A stretch of DNA of 64,000 nucleotides from Chryseobacterium sp. Leaf394. GTDB taxonomy: Bacteria > Bacteroidota > Bacteroidia > Flavobacteriales > Weeksellaceae. Both the position numbers and the translations under genes were made by a program. The notes under the pieces are model-generated. The model was not told where the DNA came from, made no database searches, and saw nothing but the letters and a program-made list of their open reading frames with translations. The DNA lies in assembly GCF_001424105.1 (NCBI RefSeq), contig NZ_LMQH01000011.1, forward strand, positions 1,294,273 through 1,358,272, given 5' to 3'. Positions 1-7,872 of this stretch are shown here, one piece after another; the stretch's first letter is position 1; every line of letters begins with the position of its first letter.

Positions 1-585
1 CGAGTAGTGAACGTGAATTTTTCCCATTCCTTCGACGGCTTTCATAATTCGTTGCGCTTTGCCCAAAGAGTATCCTATAAAAACTGAAGTCTTCTGATTT
101 TCCTGATTTCTTAAAACCCAATTCTGCAGTCTCTTATTTAAATCCGGAACTTCGAGCCAGTTGTAAATGGGAAGTCCGAAAGTACTTTCAGTCACAAATT
201 CATTGCATTTTACCAACTCAAACGGTGTACTCAAACCATCATCCTGAACTTTATAGTCACCTGAAATCACGCTCACATAACCTTTATATTCCAAGCGAAT
301 TTGTGCCGAGCCAATGATGTGACCAGCCGGATGCATCGAAAGTTTGACCCCATTAATGTCTAAAACCTCGCCGTACTGCAAGGTCTGACATTCGATGTCA
401 GGAGAAATTCTTTGGTGTAAAATAGGTTTTGTGAAATGATGACAAAGGTATTTTTTCATTCCCCAACGCGCGTGGTCGGCGTGTCCGTGCGTGATGACCG
501 CATAATCTACAGGTCGCCACGGGTCAATATAAAATTTCCCCTGCGGACAGTAAATACCTTTGTTTGTGAATGTGATGAGTTTCAA
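1..585 (-). CDS. DNA-ligase-associated exonuclease, metallo-beta-lactamase fold (3' end outside window)
   Basis: A metallo-beta-lactamase-fold nuclease of the type encoded beside ATP-dependent DNA ligase and an Lhr-like helicase; its presumed role is DNA end processing before ligation. The metal-binding motif THGHADHARWG lies near residue 35, followed by a PAGHIIGSAQI segment and an SGDYK motif, as in this subfamily. No in-frame ATG exists near the front, and a stop lies upstream (about 616-618), so the best start is the TTG at 583-585 (reads LKLITFTNKGIYC). The gene runs off the left edge, so only about 195 N-terminal residues are visible and the ligase and helicase partners cannot be checked. 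Family assignment is by motif recognition. Confidence 0.82.
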   Translation of the reverse strand, partial: MKLITFTNKGIYCPQGKFYIDPWRPVDYAVITHGHADHARWGMKKYLCHHFTKPILHQRISPDIECQTLQYGEVLDINGVKLSMHPAGHIIGSAQIRLEYKGYVSVISGDYKVQDDGLSTPFELVKCNEFVTESTFGLPIYNWLEVPDLNKRLQNWVLRNQENQKTSVFIGYSLGKAQRIMKAVEGMGKIHVHYS

Positions 586-632
586 AAGTGTGATGATTAG
601 TGTGTTTCTGAATATTCAAAAACCTAACCAAA

Positions 633-992
633 TTAATTTTGTTCAAGACTTTTCTGCAAATCACTCCACGCACCGCCATTGTAAACCTTCTTGAAACCTT
701 TTTCTTTTAAAATATGTTCGACTTTTACACTTCTCAAACCGTGCGAACAGACTGTGATATACGTTTTATTCGGGTCAAGTTCTATGTATCTTACACGGAT
801 TGTTCCTAAAGAAATATTCTGTGAACCAGCGATATGTCCGGTTTCAAATTCTTTTTCTGTTCTTACATCTAAAATTACGGCTCCGTTTTTAATCAATTTG
901 TCTAGACCATCGTCCAAAGTCTGATATTGATAAACTCTGTACACAACATAAATCAACAAGATTACTCCACAGAAAATCAAGATATTCTTCAT
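633..992 (-). CDS. Membrane-anchored rhodanese-domain protein
   Basis: A single N-terminal membrane segment (residues about 4-20) is followed by one rhodanese domain: LDVRTEKEFETGHIAGSQNI, then the active-site loop CSHGLRS with the sulfur-carrying Cys at residue 82. Such proteins move sulfane sulfur, and here the domain probably faces the periplasm. It is the last gene of a three-gene operon; its start overlaps the stop of the DUF3817-like gene by 4 bases (989-992), which suggests translational coupling. The operon appears to be controlled by the upstream TetR regulator. The sulfur donor and acceptor are not evident. Confidence 0.85.
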   Translation of the reverse strand: MKNILIFCGVILLIYVVYRVYQYQTLDDGLDKLIKNGAVILDVRTEKEFETGHIAGSQNISLGTIRVRYIELDPNKTYITVCSHGLRSVKVEHILKEKGFKKVYNGGAWSDLQKSLEQN

Positions 993-1291
993 AGTTTGCT
1001 TAGTATTTTTTTATCGATATAAAATGTTCCGAACGGAATGATGCACGCTAAAAGAACTTTCCAGGTTGTTTCTTTAAACTTCCAGTTTTGTTCTATACCA
1101 ACACTTAACGTATTGAATAAAAAAAGCAGAAATAATGAACCGTGAATCGGTCCAATCATTTTGACGAAAGCGGGATTATCAAATCCATATTTTAAAGGGA
1201 CGGCGATAAATACTAATGTTAATAACGAAATTCCTTCAAGAATGGCAATGATTCTCAGGCGTCCGATTTTGGTTTTAAGTAAATCAATCAT
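989..1291 (-). CDS. DUF3817-type small integral membrane protein
   Basis: About 100 residues with three hydrophobic segments. The pattern (LEGISLLTLVFIAVPLKY, then a GPIHGSLFLLF segment, then a final membrane helix) matches the DUF3817 family as I know it; function unknown. I place the start at the ATG at 1289-1291 (MIDLLKTKIG) and not at an upstream ATG at 1336, because the latter would overlap the preceding gene by 43 bases while this one leaves a 2-base gap. It is the middle gene of the TetR-linked operon. Confidence 0.75.
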   Translation of the reverse strand: MIDLLKTKIGRLRIIAILEGISLLTLVFIAVPLKYGFDNPAFVKMIGPIHGSLFLLFLFNTLSVGIEQNWKFKETTWKVLLACIIPFGTFYIDKKILSKL

Positions 1292-1293
1292 AA

Positions 1294-1752
1294 TTATCTG
1301 AAATAAGGTCTGTTGGCAAGCGGTGAAAACGGCCACGGAATTGCGATGAAAATTATCACTAAAGCGATAACGAAGTAAATTAATAATTTCTTATATTTCT
1401 CCCTGTAATCGGTCTTTCTTTTTGAAATGGAGGAACCAATGGTAATTAGAATAATGGAAATAAGCATCAGTGAAATGTGAATCAATCCGAAAAAAAATAA
1501 GTCAAAAGATTCTCGGGCTTCGGTGAAATTCTTCCAAAAATATTTGATAATGGGACTTTGAGAATATAAGGTGATTCCCAAAACCAGTTGAATATGTGCA
1601 ATGGTCGCCGTCCAGTGTCTGACGGAATCGTCTGTTTTTGAAAAGATTTTATCGGAAAAGTAACCTTGATAAGCTCTGAAAATCGAGTAGAGCAAACTCA
1701 GTAAAACCAGCCAGCGAAATATGGAATGGAGAAATGTAAGCGTTTGATACAT
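1294..1752 (-). CDS. Four-helix membrane protein, cytochrome b-like
   Basis: About 152 residues with four predicted membrane helices and scattered histidines (in helix 1, near the helix 2 start and in helix 3). Homologues in flavobacteria are often labelled cytochrome B, but I see no firm haem-ligand signature. A second ATG lies 15 bases upstream at 1767, but the -7 element at 1773-1780 would place transcription start near 1766, so the ATG at 1750-1752 (MYQTLTFLHS) is preferred. It is the first gene of the rhodanese operon and lies directly downstream of an 11-bp-arm palindrome likely bound by the TetR regulator. Confidence 0.6.
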   Translation of the reverse strand: MYQTLTFLHSIFRWLVLLSLLYSIFRAYQGYFSDKIFSKTDDSVRHWTATIAHIQLVLGITLYSQSPIIKYFWKNFTEARESFDLFFFGLIHISLMLISIILITIGSSISKRKTDYREKYKKLLIYFVIALVIIFIAIPWPFSPLANRPYFR

Positions 1753-1772
1753 TGTTAAAAATTTCAATGCAG

Positions 1773-1780
1773 CAAAGATA
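1773..1780 (-). promoter_or_regulatory. -7 promoter element (TATCTTTG) for the rhodanese operon
   Basis: An exact match to the Bacteroidota TAnnTTTG element, about 20 bases before the ATG at 1752 and immediately downstream of the palindrome at 1785-1810. No convincing -33 TTTG is visible. Confidence 0.6.
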
Positions 1781-1784
1781 AAGC

Positions 1785-1810
1785 AAAAACATACTGATTA
1801 GTATGTTTTT
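1785..1810. promoter_or_regulatory. Perfect 11-bp-arm palindrome, probable TetR operator
   Basis: Arms AAAAACATACT and AGTATGTTTTT are separated by GATT. The dyad lies between the tetR stop and the -7 box of the next operon, covering the -15 to -40 region, so a bound dimer would block transcription of the rhodanese operon. The ATACT-n4-AGTAT core has the usual geometry of TetR-family operators. A weak terminator for tetR is the alternative reading, since one arm ends in five T on each strand. Confidence 0.65.
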
Positions 1811-1820
1811 AAAGAAAAAA

Positions 1821-2411
1821 TTATTTCAGGCTTTCAAAATAATTCTTAAGTCCTTTTAAATAAATAAGATATACAGATTTTGAATTTTCAAGTTTACCTA
1901 AATTCCGTACACCCCAATATCCCGATATTACAAAAACAGCAACCTCTTTCGCGTTTACGTCAGATTTTAAAACTTGTTCCTTCTTAGCTTTTTCAATGGC
2001 ATCGATCATCGTTTTTTCCCAGTCAAGCGAAAGGTTATTTAAAGCTTTTGTAAAATCAATATTCCACGGCGCCATTTCCTGAGTGAAATTGGAGGCTGGA
2101 CAGCCGTATTCCACTTTTAAATCTTCACTTTCCATTAGTAAATAATGAAGTAAATTATAAATCGTGTCCAAAGGATTTCCCTCAGTTTGAAAAGGCTGGA
2201 TAAAATTGTTTTTAAAATTGGGGATCATCAGTTCATTGAGAATCGCCAGACCCATTTCATCTTTGGTTTTAAAGTGATAATAAAAGGCACCTTTCGTTAC
2301 CTGAGTTGTAGCGATAATTTCATCGACGCTTGTTGTCTGATAGCCTTTTTGGTAAATCAGTTTAAAAGCTTTCTGAAGAATATTTAAGCGGGTTTCCTGA
2401 GATTTTTTCAT
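1821..2411 (-). CDS. TetR/AcrR-family transcriptional regulator
   Basis: The N-terminal helix-turn-helix reads TSVDEIIATTQVTKGAFYYHF, the classic TetR recognition region, followed by an all-helical ligand domain of about 145 residues with the KVEYGCPASN and GYWGVRNLGK segments typical of TetR proteins with a TetR_C_6-like or related C-domain. I choose the ATG at 2409-2411 (MKKSQETRLN); an upstream ATG at 2456 would add 15 residues that do not fit the family. It probably represses the downstream operon through the palindrome at 1785-1810. The inducer is unknown. Confidence 0.88.
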   Translation of the reverse strand: MKKSQETRLNILQKAFKLIYQKGYQTTSVDEIIATTQVTKGAFYYHFKTKDEMGLAILNELMIPNFKNNFIQPFQTEGNPLDTIYNLLHYLLMESEDLKVEYGCPASNFTQEMAPWNIDFTKALNNLSLDWEKTMIDAIEKAKKEQVLKSDVNAKEVAVFVISGYWGVRNLGKLENSKSVYLIYLKGLKNYFESLK

Positions 2412-2460
2412 AAAATACCAACGGGTCTGTTTTCGCAAAGGAACAAATTTTAGCAAACAA

Positions 2461-2491
2461 AAAAAAGAGCTGCTTTTAAAACAACTCTTTT
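2461..2491 (-). terminator. Terminator of the PRISE reductase gene
   Basis: On the minus strand AAAAGAGTTG pairs with CAGCTCTTTT (one G-U pair) and is followed by a run of T. It lies just after the stop of the 2498-3574 gene. Confidence 0.7.
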
Positions 2492-2497
2492 GAAATC

Positions 2498-3574
2498 TTA
2501 AGGAATAATTTTTTCTTCTTTTAATTTTTTAAATAAGTCAAAGAAAGATTCTTCGGTATTCTGAAATTCTCTGAATCCTGCCTTTCGGCTGTTGGTCATA
2601 TCGGTCATTACTTCGAGCGGTCTTCCTAAATCCAAATCGGTGTGCCATGCGGAAGATAATCTTTCGATATTCGCTTCTTTTAAATCATATTTCTCTACAA
2701 TTTTGCTCCAGATTTCCTGATCGTTCTGCATCTCTTTTTCGAGAGGTCTGATTTCGTTTTCAAAACCTACTGCTTCAACGCCAAAATATGCTGCCAGTCT
2801 GTACCACAACCATTTCCAGCGGAAAATATCTCCATTGCTGATATTGAATGCTGTGTTTTTAGCAGATTCTGTTGTAGATGCCCAGACCAGCTGTTTTGCT
2901 AAAATTCTTGCGTCGGTTACATCGGAAATTCCGTTCCACTGTGCGGATGAACCGGGCCAGATGAATTTTCTGCCAGTCTCTTTGCAGATGCTTGCGTACA
3001 CTGCCAAAGTCGTTCCCAGATTCATGGCATTTCCCACCGCATAACCGATTACTGTATGCGGTCTATGAATGCTCCAGCTGAAACCATCTCTCTCGGCCGC
3101 TGCATAAACTTCATCTTCCTGAGCGTAGTAAAAGTTGGGGAGCGGAAGTCTCGGTTGCTCTTCTCTCAAAGGCGTTTCCGGAAGTTTTCCGTCTTTTGCG
3201 TAGGCTTCAAACGATCCGAGGTAATGTTTTAAACCTGTAACCAGAGCAATATGCTGAATTGATTTTTTAGGAGATAAAACGTTTAAAAGATTTCTTACCA
3301 AAGCACTGTTGACACGGATGTTTTCTTCTTCGGTGTCATTCCTCATCCAGGTTGTAAAAAATACGTGAGTAGGAGCGATGTTTTCTAAGGCAGTTTCCAA
3401 ACTTTCAATGTCAAGAAGGTCTGCTTTCACAGAGATTAATCCACTGATATTGTTATTGGTATTTCTGGAGATTCCGTAGGTTGTCCAGCCTTGAGAAATA
3501 AGTTCGTTGGCGAGGTTGCTTCCCGTAATTCCGGTGGCACCAACAACTAAGGCGATGTTTTTATTATTTTCCAT
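2498..3574 (-). CDS. PRISE-type SDR oxidoreductase (progesterone 5-beta-reductase/iridoid synthase-like)
   Basis: 358 residues with an extended-SDR Rossmann motif near the N-terminus (VVGATGITGSNLA), the PRISE-typical FFTTW segment near residue 75, a TGLKHY segment, and the NFYYAQED motif near 165 in place of the ordinary YxxxK. These features fit the PRISE family, which reduces activated C=C bonds of enones using NAD(P)H. The substrate here cannot be inferred. It is transcribed alone, from a TAACTTTG box 18 bases before the ATG. Confidence 0.85.
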   Translation of the reverse strand: MENNKNIALVVGATGITGSNLANELISQGWTTYGISRNTNNNISGLISVKADLLDIESLETALENIAPTHVFFTTWMRNDTEEENIRVNSALVRNLLNVLSPKKSIQHIALVTGLKHYLGSFEAYAKDGKLPETPLREEQPRLPLPNFYYAQEDEVYAAAERDGFSWSIHRPHTVIGYAVGNAMNLGTTLAVYASICKETGRKFIWPGSSAQWNGISDVTDARILAKQLVWASTTESAKNTAFNISNGDIFRWKWLWYRLAAYFGVEAVGFENEIRPLEKEMQNDQEIWSKIVEKYDLKEANIERLSSAWHTDLDLGRPLEVMTDMTNSRKAGFREFQNTEESFFDLFKKLKEEKIIP

Positions 3575-3592
3575 TTTGTAAAATTTCTTTTA

Positions 3593-3600
3593 CAAAGTTA
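3593..3600 (-). promoter_or_regulatory. -7 promoter element (TAACTTTG) for the PRISE reductase
   Basis: An exact TAnnTTTG match on the minus strand, 18 bases before the ATG at 3574. Confidence 0.55.
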
Positions 3601-3645
3601 CCGTGATCATTGACGAAACCACTTGATCTGGGTCATGAGTTTCGA

Positions 3646-3700
3646 CAAATTCAAAATTCAAAATTTCAGATTCAAAATTTCAGATTCAAGATTTTAAGGT
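3646..3700. repeat. TTCAAAATT/TTTCAGATTC low-complexity repeat
   Basis: The 13-mer AAATTTCAGATTC occurs at 3661-3673 and 3675-3687 (14-bp period) and is flanked by further TTCAAAATT variants. It resembles the tracts at 50,400-50,480 and 54,974-55,200. It lies between the crp-type gene stop and the PRISE promoter. Confidence 0.6.
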
Positions 3701-3705
3701 CAAGA

Positions 3706-4290
3706 TTATAGCTTTTTTAATAAAAGTTTCTTGCGGATTCTGCTGACGGTTTCCGGAGCTAAACCTAAAAATGAAGCAATGAGATTGTGCGGAATTCTTT
3801 TTATGATTTCAGGATTTTTCTTTGAAAACTCCAAATATTTCTCTTCTGCGGTATAACTGTTTGATGCAATTAAACGATAATCTTTTGTCACCAGACTGTT
3901 CTGATACAAAATTCTGAAATAGCGGTCCATCACAGGAATTTCTAACGTCAGTTTTTCGTAATCTTCAAGACTGATCATCAGCAATTCTGTTTCTTCAACG
4001 GCATCAATATTCAAGACGGCCTTTTCCTGACTGATAAAACTTTTAAAATCTGAAATCCACCAGCCTTCGAAAGCAAACATATTGATGTTTTCTCCGCCCT
4101 TTTCAGCCACAAAATAAGATTTAAGCAAACCTCTACTCACAAAAGAAAGATGAGTGCAAATTTCTCCTTCTTTCAATAGGAGTTGTTTTTTCTTCAGTTT
4201 TTTAACCGAAAAGAAAAACTGTAATTCAGTTTTTTCTTCGTTGGTTAAGTTTACCTTGTTTTGAACATGAGAAATGAGAATATCAAACAT
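3706..4290 (-). CDS. Crp/Fnr-family transcriptional regulator
   Basis: 194 residues: an N-terminal cyclic-nucleotide-binding-type beta barrel (about 15-115) containing LLLKEGEICTHLSFVSRGLLKSYF, and a C-terminal winged helix ending IASFLGLAPETVSRIRKKL, the recognition helix region. There is no obvious cluster-binding cysteine array, so this is not an Fnr oxygen sensor in the strict sense. It ends the leftward run from the aldo/keto reductase, 21 bases after the PPC-domain gene, so it may be co-transcribed with those genes and may regulate them. Confidence 0.88.
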   Translation of the reverse strand: MFDILISHVQNKVNLTNEEKTELQFFFSVKKLKKKQLLLKEGEICTHLSFVSRGLLKSYFVAEKGGENINMFAFEGWWISDFKSFISQEKAVLNIDAVEETELLMISLEDYEKLTLEIPVMDRYFRILYQNSLVTKDYRLIASNSYTAEEKYLEFSKKNPEIIKRIPHNLIASFLGLAPETVSRIRKKLLLKKL

Positions 4291-4311
4291 GCAGAAAAAT
4301 ATACATCAAAA

Positions 4312-4782
4312 TTAAGGTTTATCTTCCGACTTTTCAAAATCATAAAGATTGATTCCGATATCCTCATTTTTAGTTTTAAAAACAGGAATTGCCATTGGAT
4401 AGAAAAAGAATTCTCCTGCTCCGCGAATTTTTGCATCCTGTAAATGTCCCGCAATTGCCGAATAATCCTGCCTTCCCAAAGTAATATGTAAATGGAGGAG
4501 CGGCTTATTTTCAGCCACAGAAACATTGCCCGAGATATTGGTCACTTCCATCTGTTCGTCAAACTTTTTGTCGACATAATCTTTCGTAGAAAAGTCAAAA
4601 AACCTGAGAGTTGCTTCACTTACTGCACCAATGCCGGTGACCTGACCGGATTTAATGTTCTGATTTAATACAAAATCATTCAGAGCCTGCACAATGCTCG
4701 ACTGATCTTTAATACTGACGATATAATTGTTTTCAATTTTTTTGGCGGTCCATAATTCGCCTTCTAAAATCCTTTCTTTCAT
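4312..4782 (-). CDS. PPC-domain (DUF296) DNA-binding-like protein
   Basis: A single PPC/DUF296 domain of about 140 residues. Diagnostic are the GQVTGIGAVSEATLRFFD stretch and the metal-binding pattern HLHITLGRQDYSAIAGHL, where three histidines would hold a metal in this trimeric fold. In plants the domain occurs with AT-hooks; bacterial stand-alone versions have no settled function. It follows the DoxX gene by 4 bases, so the two are almost certainly co-translated. Confidence 0.83.
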   Translation of the reverse strand: MKERILEGELWTAKKIENNYIVSIKDQSSIVQALNDFVLNQNIKSGQVTGIGAVSEATLRFFDFSTKDYVDKKFDEQMEVTNISGNVSVAENKPLLHLHITLGRQDYSAIAGHLQDAKIRGAGEFFFYPMAIPVFKTKNEDIGINLYDFEKSEDKP

Positions 4783-4786
4783 ATTG

Positions 4787-5182
4787 TTATATTATAGGTT
4801 GATGTTCTTCTGAACTGTATCTTAAATAAAACCACAAAAGTGCAAACAGATACAGTGAGTGGAGCAGCTGTGCTTCAATGGCTGACCAGTTTTCAACGGA
4901 ACTGCTTCCAAAAATAAGGATGCTCATTAATGCAAGTGATGCATAAATGGTTAATTTAGGTTTAAAACCAATCAACAAAGCTATTCCGACAATCGCTTCT
5001 AAAAATGGGAGCAGATATCCGAAAGGCGTAATCAACACTTCAGGAATTGCTGATTTCTCCATAGATTTTACCATTCCTTCGGTAAAAGCCTGCAGTTTTG
5101 GAATTCGCACCAAACCGTGACCGGCCAGTGAAATGGCGATTGGAAGTCTCAGGAAGAAAAATAAGGTTTTGAAGTCTTTCAT
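4787..5182 (-). CDS. DoxX-family membrane protein
   Basis: 131 residues with four predicted membrane helices and the DoxX features AGHGLVRIPKLQ in helix 1 and PFLEAIVGIALLIG in helix 3. DoxX proteins are linked to redox and thiol stress, but the chemistry of this member is unknown. It lies 74 bases after the beta-hydroxyacid dehydrogenase gene and 4 bases before the PPC-domain gene. A second, unrelated-context DoxX protein is at 54,471. Confidence 0.82.
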   Translation of the reverse strand: MKDFKTLFFFLRLPIAISLAGHGLVRIPKLQAFTEGMVKSMEKSAIPEVLITPFGYLLPFLEAIVGIALLIGFKPKLTIYASLALMSILIFGSSSVENWSAIEAQLLHSLYLFALLWFYLRYSSEEHQPII

Positions 5183-5256
5183 TGTTTTTGTTTTTGGTTG
5201 GATGCTGGATGTCAGTTGGTGGTTGATAGAAAATTATCTTCTCAAGTTCATTATGT

Positions 5257-6117
5257 TTATTTCTGGCCTTGGTTCTTTTTTAAATAATTGATAATTCCAA
5301 TCACATCGTCTTTCCCGAAGCCATCGTTTTGAGCGGACTGATAAGTTTCAATTAAAGTTTGAGACAGAGGAAAATCGGCACCAGCGTCTTTTGCCAGAAG
5401 AATATCTTTCAACATTAAATCTAAAGAAAATGCAGGCTGATAATTGTCTTCAACCAAAAGAGGCGTTTTGACTTTGGTCGCACCGCTTCCGCTTGCACTT
5501 TCGTTAATGATTTCCAGCATATCCTTTCTTTCAATACCTAAATGATCTGAGAAAAGAATCGTCTCTGCCAAACCCTGATAAAGCGTTGAAATAAAATAGT
5601 TGACCGACAGTTTTGCCGCCAGACCTTTTCCGTTTTTGCCTAAATGTTTGATCTGTTTCCCAAGTTTTTCTAAATACGGTTTTGCTCTTTCCACATCATT
5701 CTCATCTCCACCGACCATGAAAATTAAAGTTCCTTCGGCAGCTGGTTTTGTGCTTCCCGCAACTGGAGCATCAAGGAAAGAGGCCTCTTTTATTTTCACG
5801 GCATCTGCAAGTTTTGTACTTGCTTCAGGTGAGATTGTACTCATATCGACGAACAGTTTTTCTGAAATATTCAGTTCTAAAATCTGTCTGTAAACATCTT
5901 TTGCCGCTTCATCATTGGTCAGCATTGTGAAAATAATATCACTGTTTTCTACCAGTTCTTTTATATCATCAGCAACTTTTGACTCAGCTTTAAACTCTTC
6001 CGCTTTCTCCACAGTTCTGTTGTAAACGGTCAATGAAAACCCTGCGTTCTCCAGGTTTTTTGCCATTGGATGTCCCATATTTCCCAAACCGATAAAGCCT
6101 ATTTTTTCTGTGCTCAT
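5257..6117 (-). CDS. NAD(P)-dependent beta-hydroxyacid dehydrogenase (3-hydroxyisobutyrate dehydrogenase family)
   Basis: 286 residues, normal family length. The N-terminal Rossmann motif is IGFIGLGNMGHPMAKNL; the substrate-binding motif is DAPVAGSTKPAAEGTL; the catalytic Lys lies in KGLAAKLSVNYF. The family oxidises or reduces short beta-hydroxyacids or semialdehydes (3-hydroxyisobutyrate, tartronate semialdehyde, succinic semialdehyde); the exact substrate cannot be told. It sits in a leftward operon with an aldo/keto reductase, which suggests carbonyl reduction or detoxification. Confidence 0.88.
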   Translation of the reverse strand: MSTEKIGFIGLGNMGHPMAKNLENAGFSLTVYNRTVEKAEEFKAESKVADDIKELVENSDIIFTMLTNDEAAKDVYRQILELNISEKLFVDMSTISPEASTKLADAVKIKEASFLDAPVAGSTKPAAEGTLIFMVGGDENDVERAKPYLEKLGKQIKHLGKNGKGLAAKLSVNYFISTLYQGLAETILFSDHLGIERKDMLEIINESASGSGATKVKTPLLVEDNYQPAFSLDLMLKDILLAKDAGADFPLSQTLIETYQSAQNDGFGKDDVIGIINYLKKNQGQK

Positions 6118-6132
6118 ATTTTACTATCTAAA

Positions 6133-6423
6133 TTAATAACTTTTAAGTTTTTTCATGAATTCTGAAATTGCCGGACTTAAATCTTCAAACAGAGGATGAT
6201 TTTTATTTTTAATTAAAACTTCTGTAAATAATTTCAAACCTAATATAAACTCAAGAGACGTTTTTTCATCTTCAAAGAGATTTTTAGTTTTTATTAAATA
6301 GAAAATTTTAAAAAGATCATCATGGTTTTCAAACTCAAAAGAAAGATTCTTTCCCGCAATCGAGCCATCTTTTAATTCTAATTCTTTCAGATCAATATGG
6401 TATCTGTTATTTCTTTTTTCCAT
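6133..6423 (-). CDS. Small DUF3861-like protein
   Basis: 96 residues, no signal peptide or membrane segment. The opening NRYHIDLKELELKDGS resembles the DUF3861 family as I recall it; function unknown. It sits 2 bases after the aldo/keto reductase gene and 15 bases before the dehydrogenase gene, so it is an operon member. The family label is moderate; existence of the gene is well supported by spacing. Confidence 0.65.
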   Translation of the reverse strand: MEKRNNRYHIDLKELELKDGSIAGKNLSFEFENHDDLFKIFYLIKTKNLFEDEKTSLEFILGLKLFTEVLIKNKNHPLFEDLSPAISEFMKKLKSY

Positions 6424-6425
6424 AA

Positions 6426-7547
6426 TTAAGCTTTTGGTGTTGGAGCATTTTCTTCAATTAATTTTTCCTTTTTCAGTTCTGCCCAGAATCCTGCAGGAAT
6501 TTTCGTTTTAAACGATGCCGCATTTTCTTCAGACTGTTTTACCGTGTGAGCCCCTGGAATTACACCGGAGACCACATCCGAAGCTGCCGCAAACTGAAGC
6601 GCAGCCGTTCTCAGATCTACTTTATGATTATTGGCAACGCGTTGCAGTGCCACCAGTTTTTCTTTCACCCCAGCCGGAAAATCGCCATTGTATAAATACC
6701 GGTCTTTACCTGACAGAAAACCTGCACACAAAGGAGCTCCCACAACAATTGAAATGTCTTTTTCAGCGGCCTTCGGGAATACTTTATTCAGATCGTCTTT
6801 GTGATGAATCAATGAATACTGACACGCCGAAAGGAAAATATCAGGATCGGAAACTTCGATGGCTTTTAAAATTGGTTCTATGGTGTTGACTCCAAAACCC
6901 CAACCTTTAATCAAACCTTCTTCACGCATTTTAATCAGCTCGGGCATGGCGCCTTTGGCAGCGATATCAAAATATTTTACCCAATCACCTTTCATATCTT
7001 TGTTGTCGGGAGACAAATCGTGGATGAAAACGATGTCTAATGAGGCAACTCCCAATCTGTTCAGGCTGTCTTCCACACTTTTTCTGGCGCCGGCGGCCGT
7101 GTAATCGTACTCATAAGAAAAATTGAGTTTTCCTTTCCACAAGCCATCCAGTTTGAAATCGTCATGTGGTTTAAGTATTCTTCCCATCTTTGTAGAAAGA
7201 GTGAATTCATCGCGTTTTTTGTCTTTCAGAAACAATCCCATTCTGTGTTCGCTGAGTCCCAAACCGTACCACGGTGAAGTATCGAAATAGCGGACTCCTG
7301 CGTTCCAGGCCGCTTCAATGGATTGTAAACATTCAATGTCAGGATTGACATTGAAACCATTTCCTAAAGCGACACCGCCAAATCCTGATTTATATTTGGG
7401 TCTGAATCTTTTTCCCAGTCCTTTATTTTCAAATTGTTCCATAAAATTTTCTTTTAATAGTTGTGATGCAAACGCAGGTACGGCAGATGAAGCCATCAAT
7501 CCTGCTGCGGCAAGTCCGCTGTTTTTTAAGAAAGTTCGTCTTTCCAT
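6426..7547 (-). CDS. Exported-type aldo/keto reductase with twin-arginine-like signal
   Basis: 373 residues. The N-terminus MERRTFLKNSGLAAAGLMAS, ending in AFA, resembles a Tat signal, suggesting a periplasmic enzyme. The AKR barrel follows, with Asp and Tyr of the catalytic tetrad in YFDTSPWYGLGLSE, Lys in STKMGR and His in FIHDLS. The pattern is close to D-threo-aldose 1-dehydrogenase/pyridoxal dehydrogenase-like AKRs. It heads a leftward run of six genes. Export is inferred from the N-terminus only; an NADP-dependent enzyme in the periplasm would need a cofactor supplied before export. Confidence 0.85.
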   Translation of the reverse strand: MERRTFLKNSGLAAAGLMASSAVPAFASQLLKENFMEQFENKGLGKRFRPKYKSGFGGVALGNGFNVNPDIECLQSIEAAWNAGVRYFDTSPWYGLGLSEHRMGLFLKDKKRDEFTLSTKMGRILKPHDDFKLDGLWKGKLNFSYEYDYTAAGARKSVEDSLNRLGVASLDIVFIHDLSPDNKDMKGDWVKYFDIAAKGAMPELIKMREEGLIKGWGFGVNTIEPILKAIEVSDPDIFLSACQYSLIHHKDDLNKVFPKAAEKDISIVVGAPLCAGFLSGKDRYLYNGDFPAGVKEKLVALQRVANNHKVDLRTAALQFAAASDVVSGVIPGAHTVKQSEENAASFKTKIPAGFWAELKKEKLIEENAPTPKA

Positions 7548-7872
7548 TATATGATATTTTTGTGTGGTGTTTGCCGGTATTTACAGCATTTACCAGACCA
7601 TCCCCAATATCACAGCTACAGTTTTTCCAATTTTAACATAATTTTTTCAACTTTCCATTTGGGAATCTGTTTTTGGATCTTTACGGTCTGTCAGGGAGAA
7701 AATTTTATAAACTCAATTGATGGCTGAAGTTCAGAAATGAATTGTCACCAAATTGACGTGGGCATTTTTAATATATTCCATCAACTGAATATGATTTGTT
7801 ACAGTTTCATTTTTCTGGAATTTCATTTTCACAATCAATAAATCTTACGGAAATTTGCAAAAAAAGAATTTC
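7548..7872. other. Divergent intergenic region, no gene seen
   Basis: About 325 bases between the leftward aldo/keto reductase and the rightward acetyltransferase. It must hold both promoters, but I find no exact TAnnTTTG close to either start and no RNA gene or strong hairpin. Confidence 0.5.

Noticed and set aside
4251-4526. 91-residue leftward open frame
   Set aside because: It lies in another frame of the PPC-domain gene and the Crp-type gene start; no own promoter or family.
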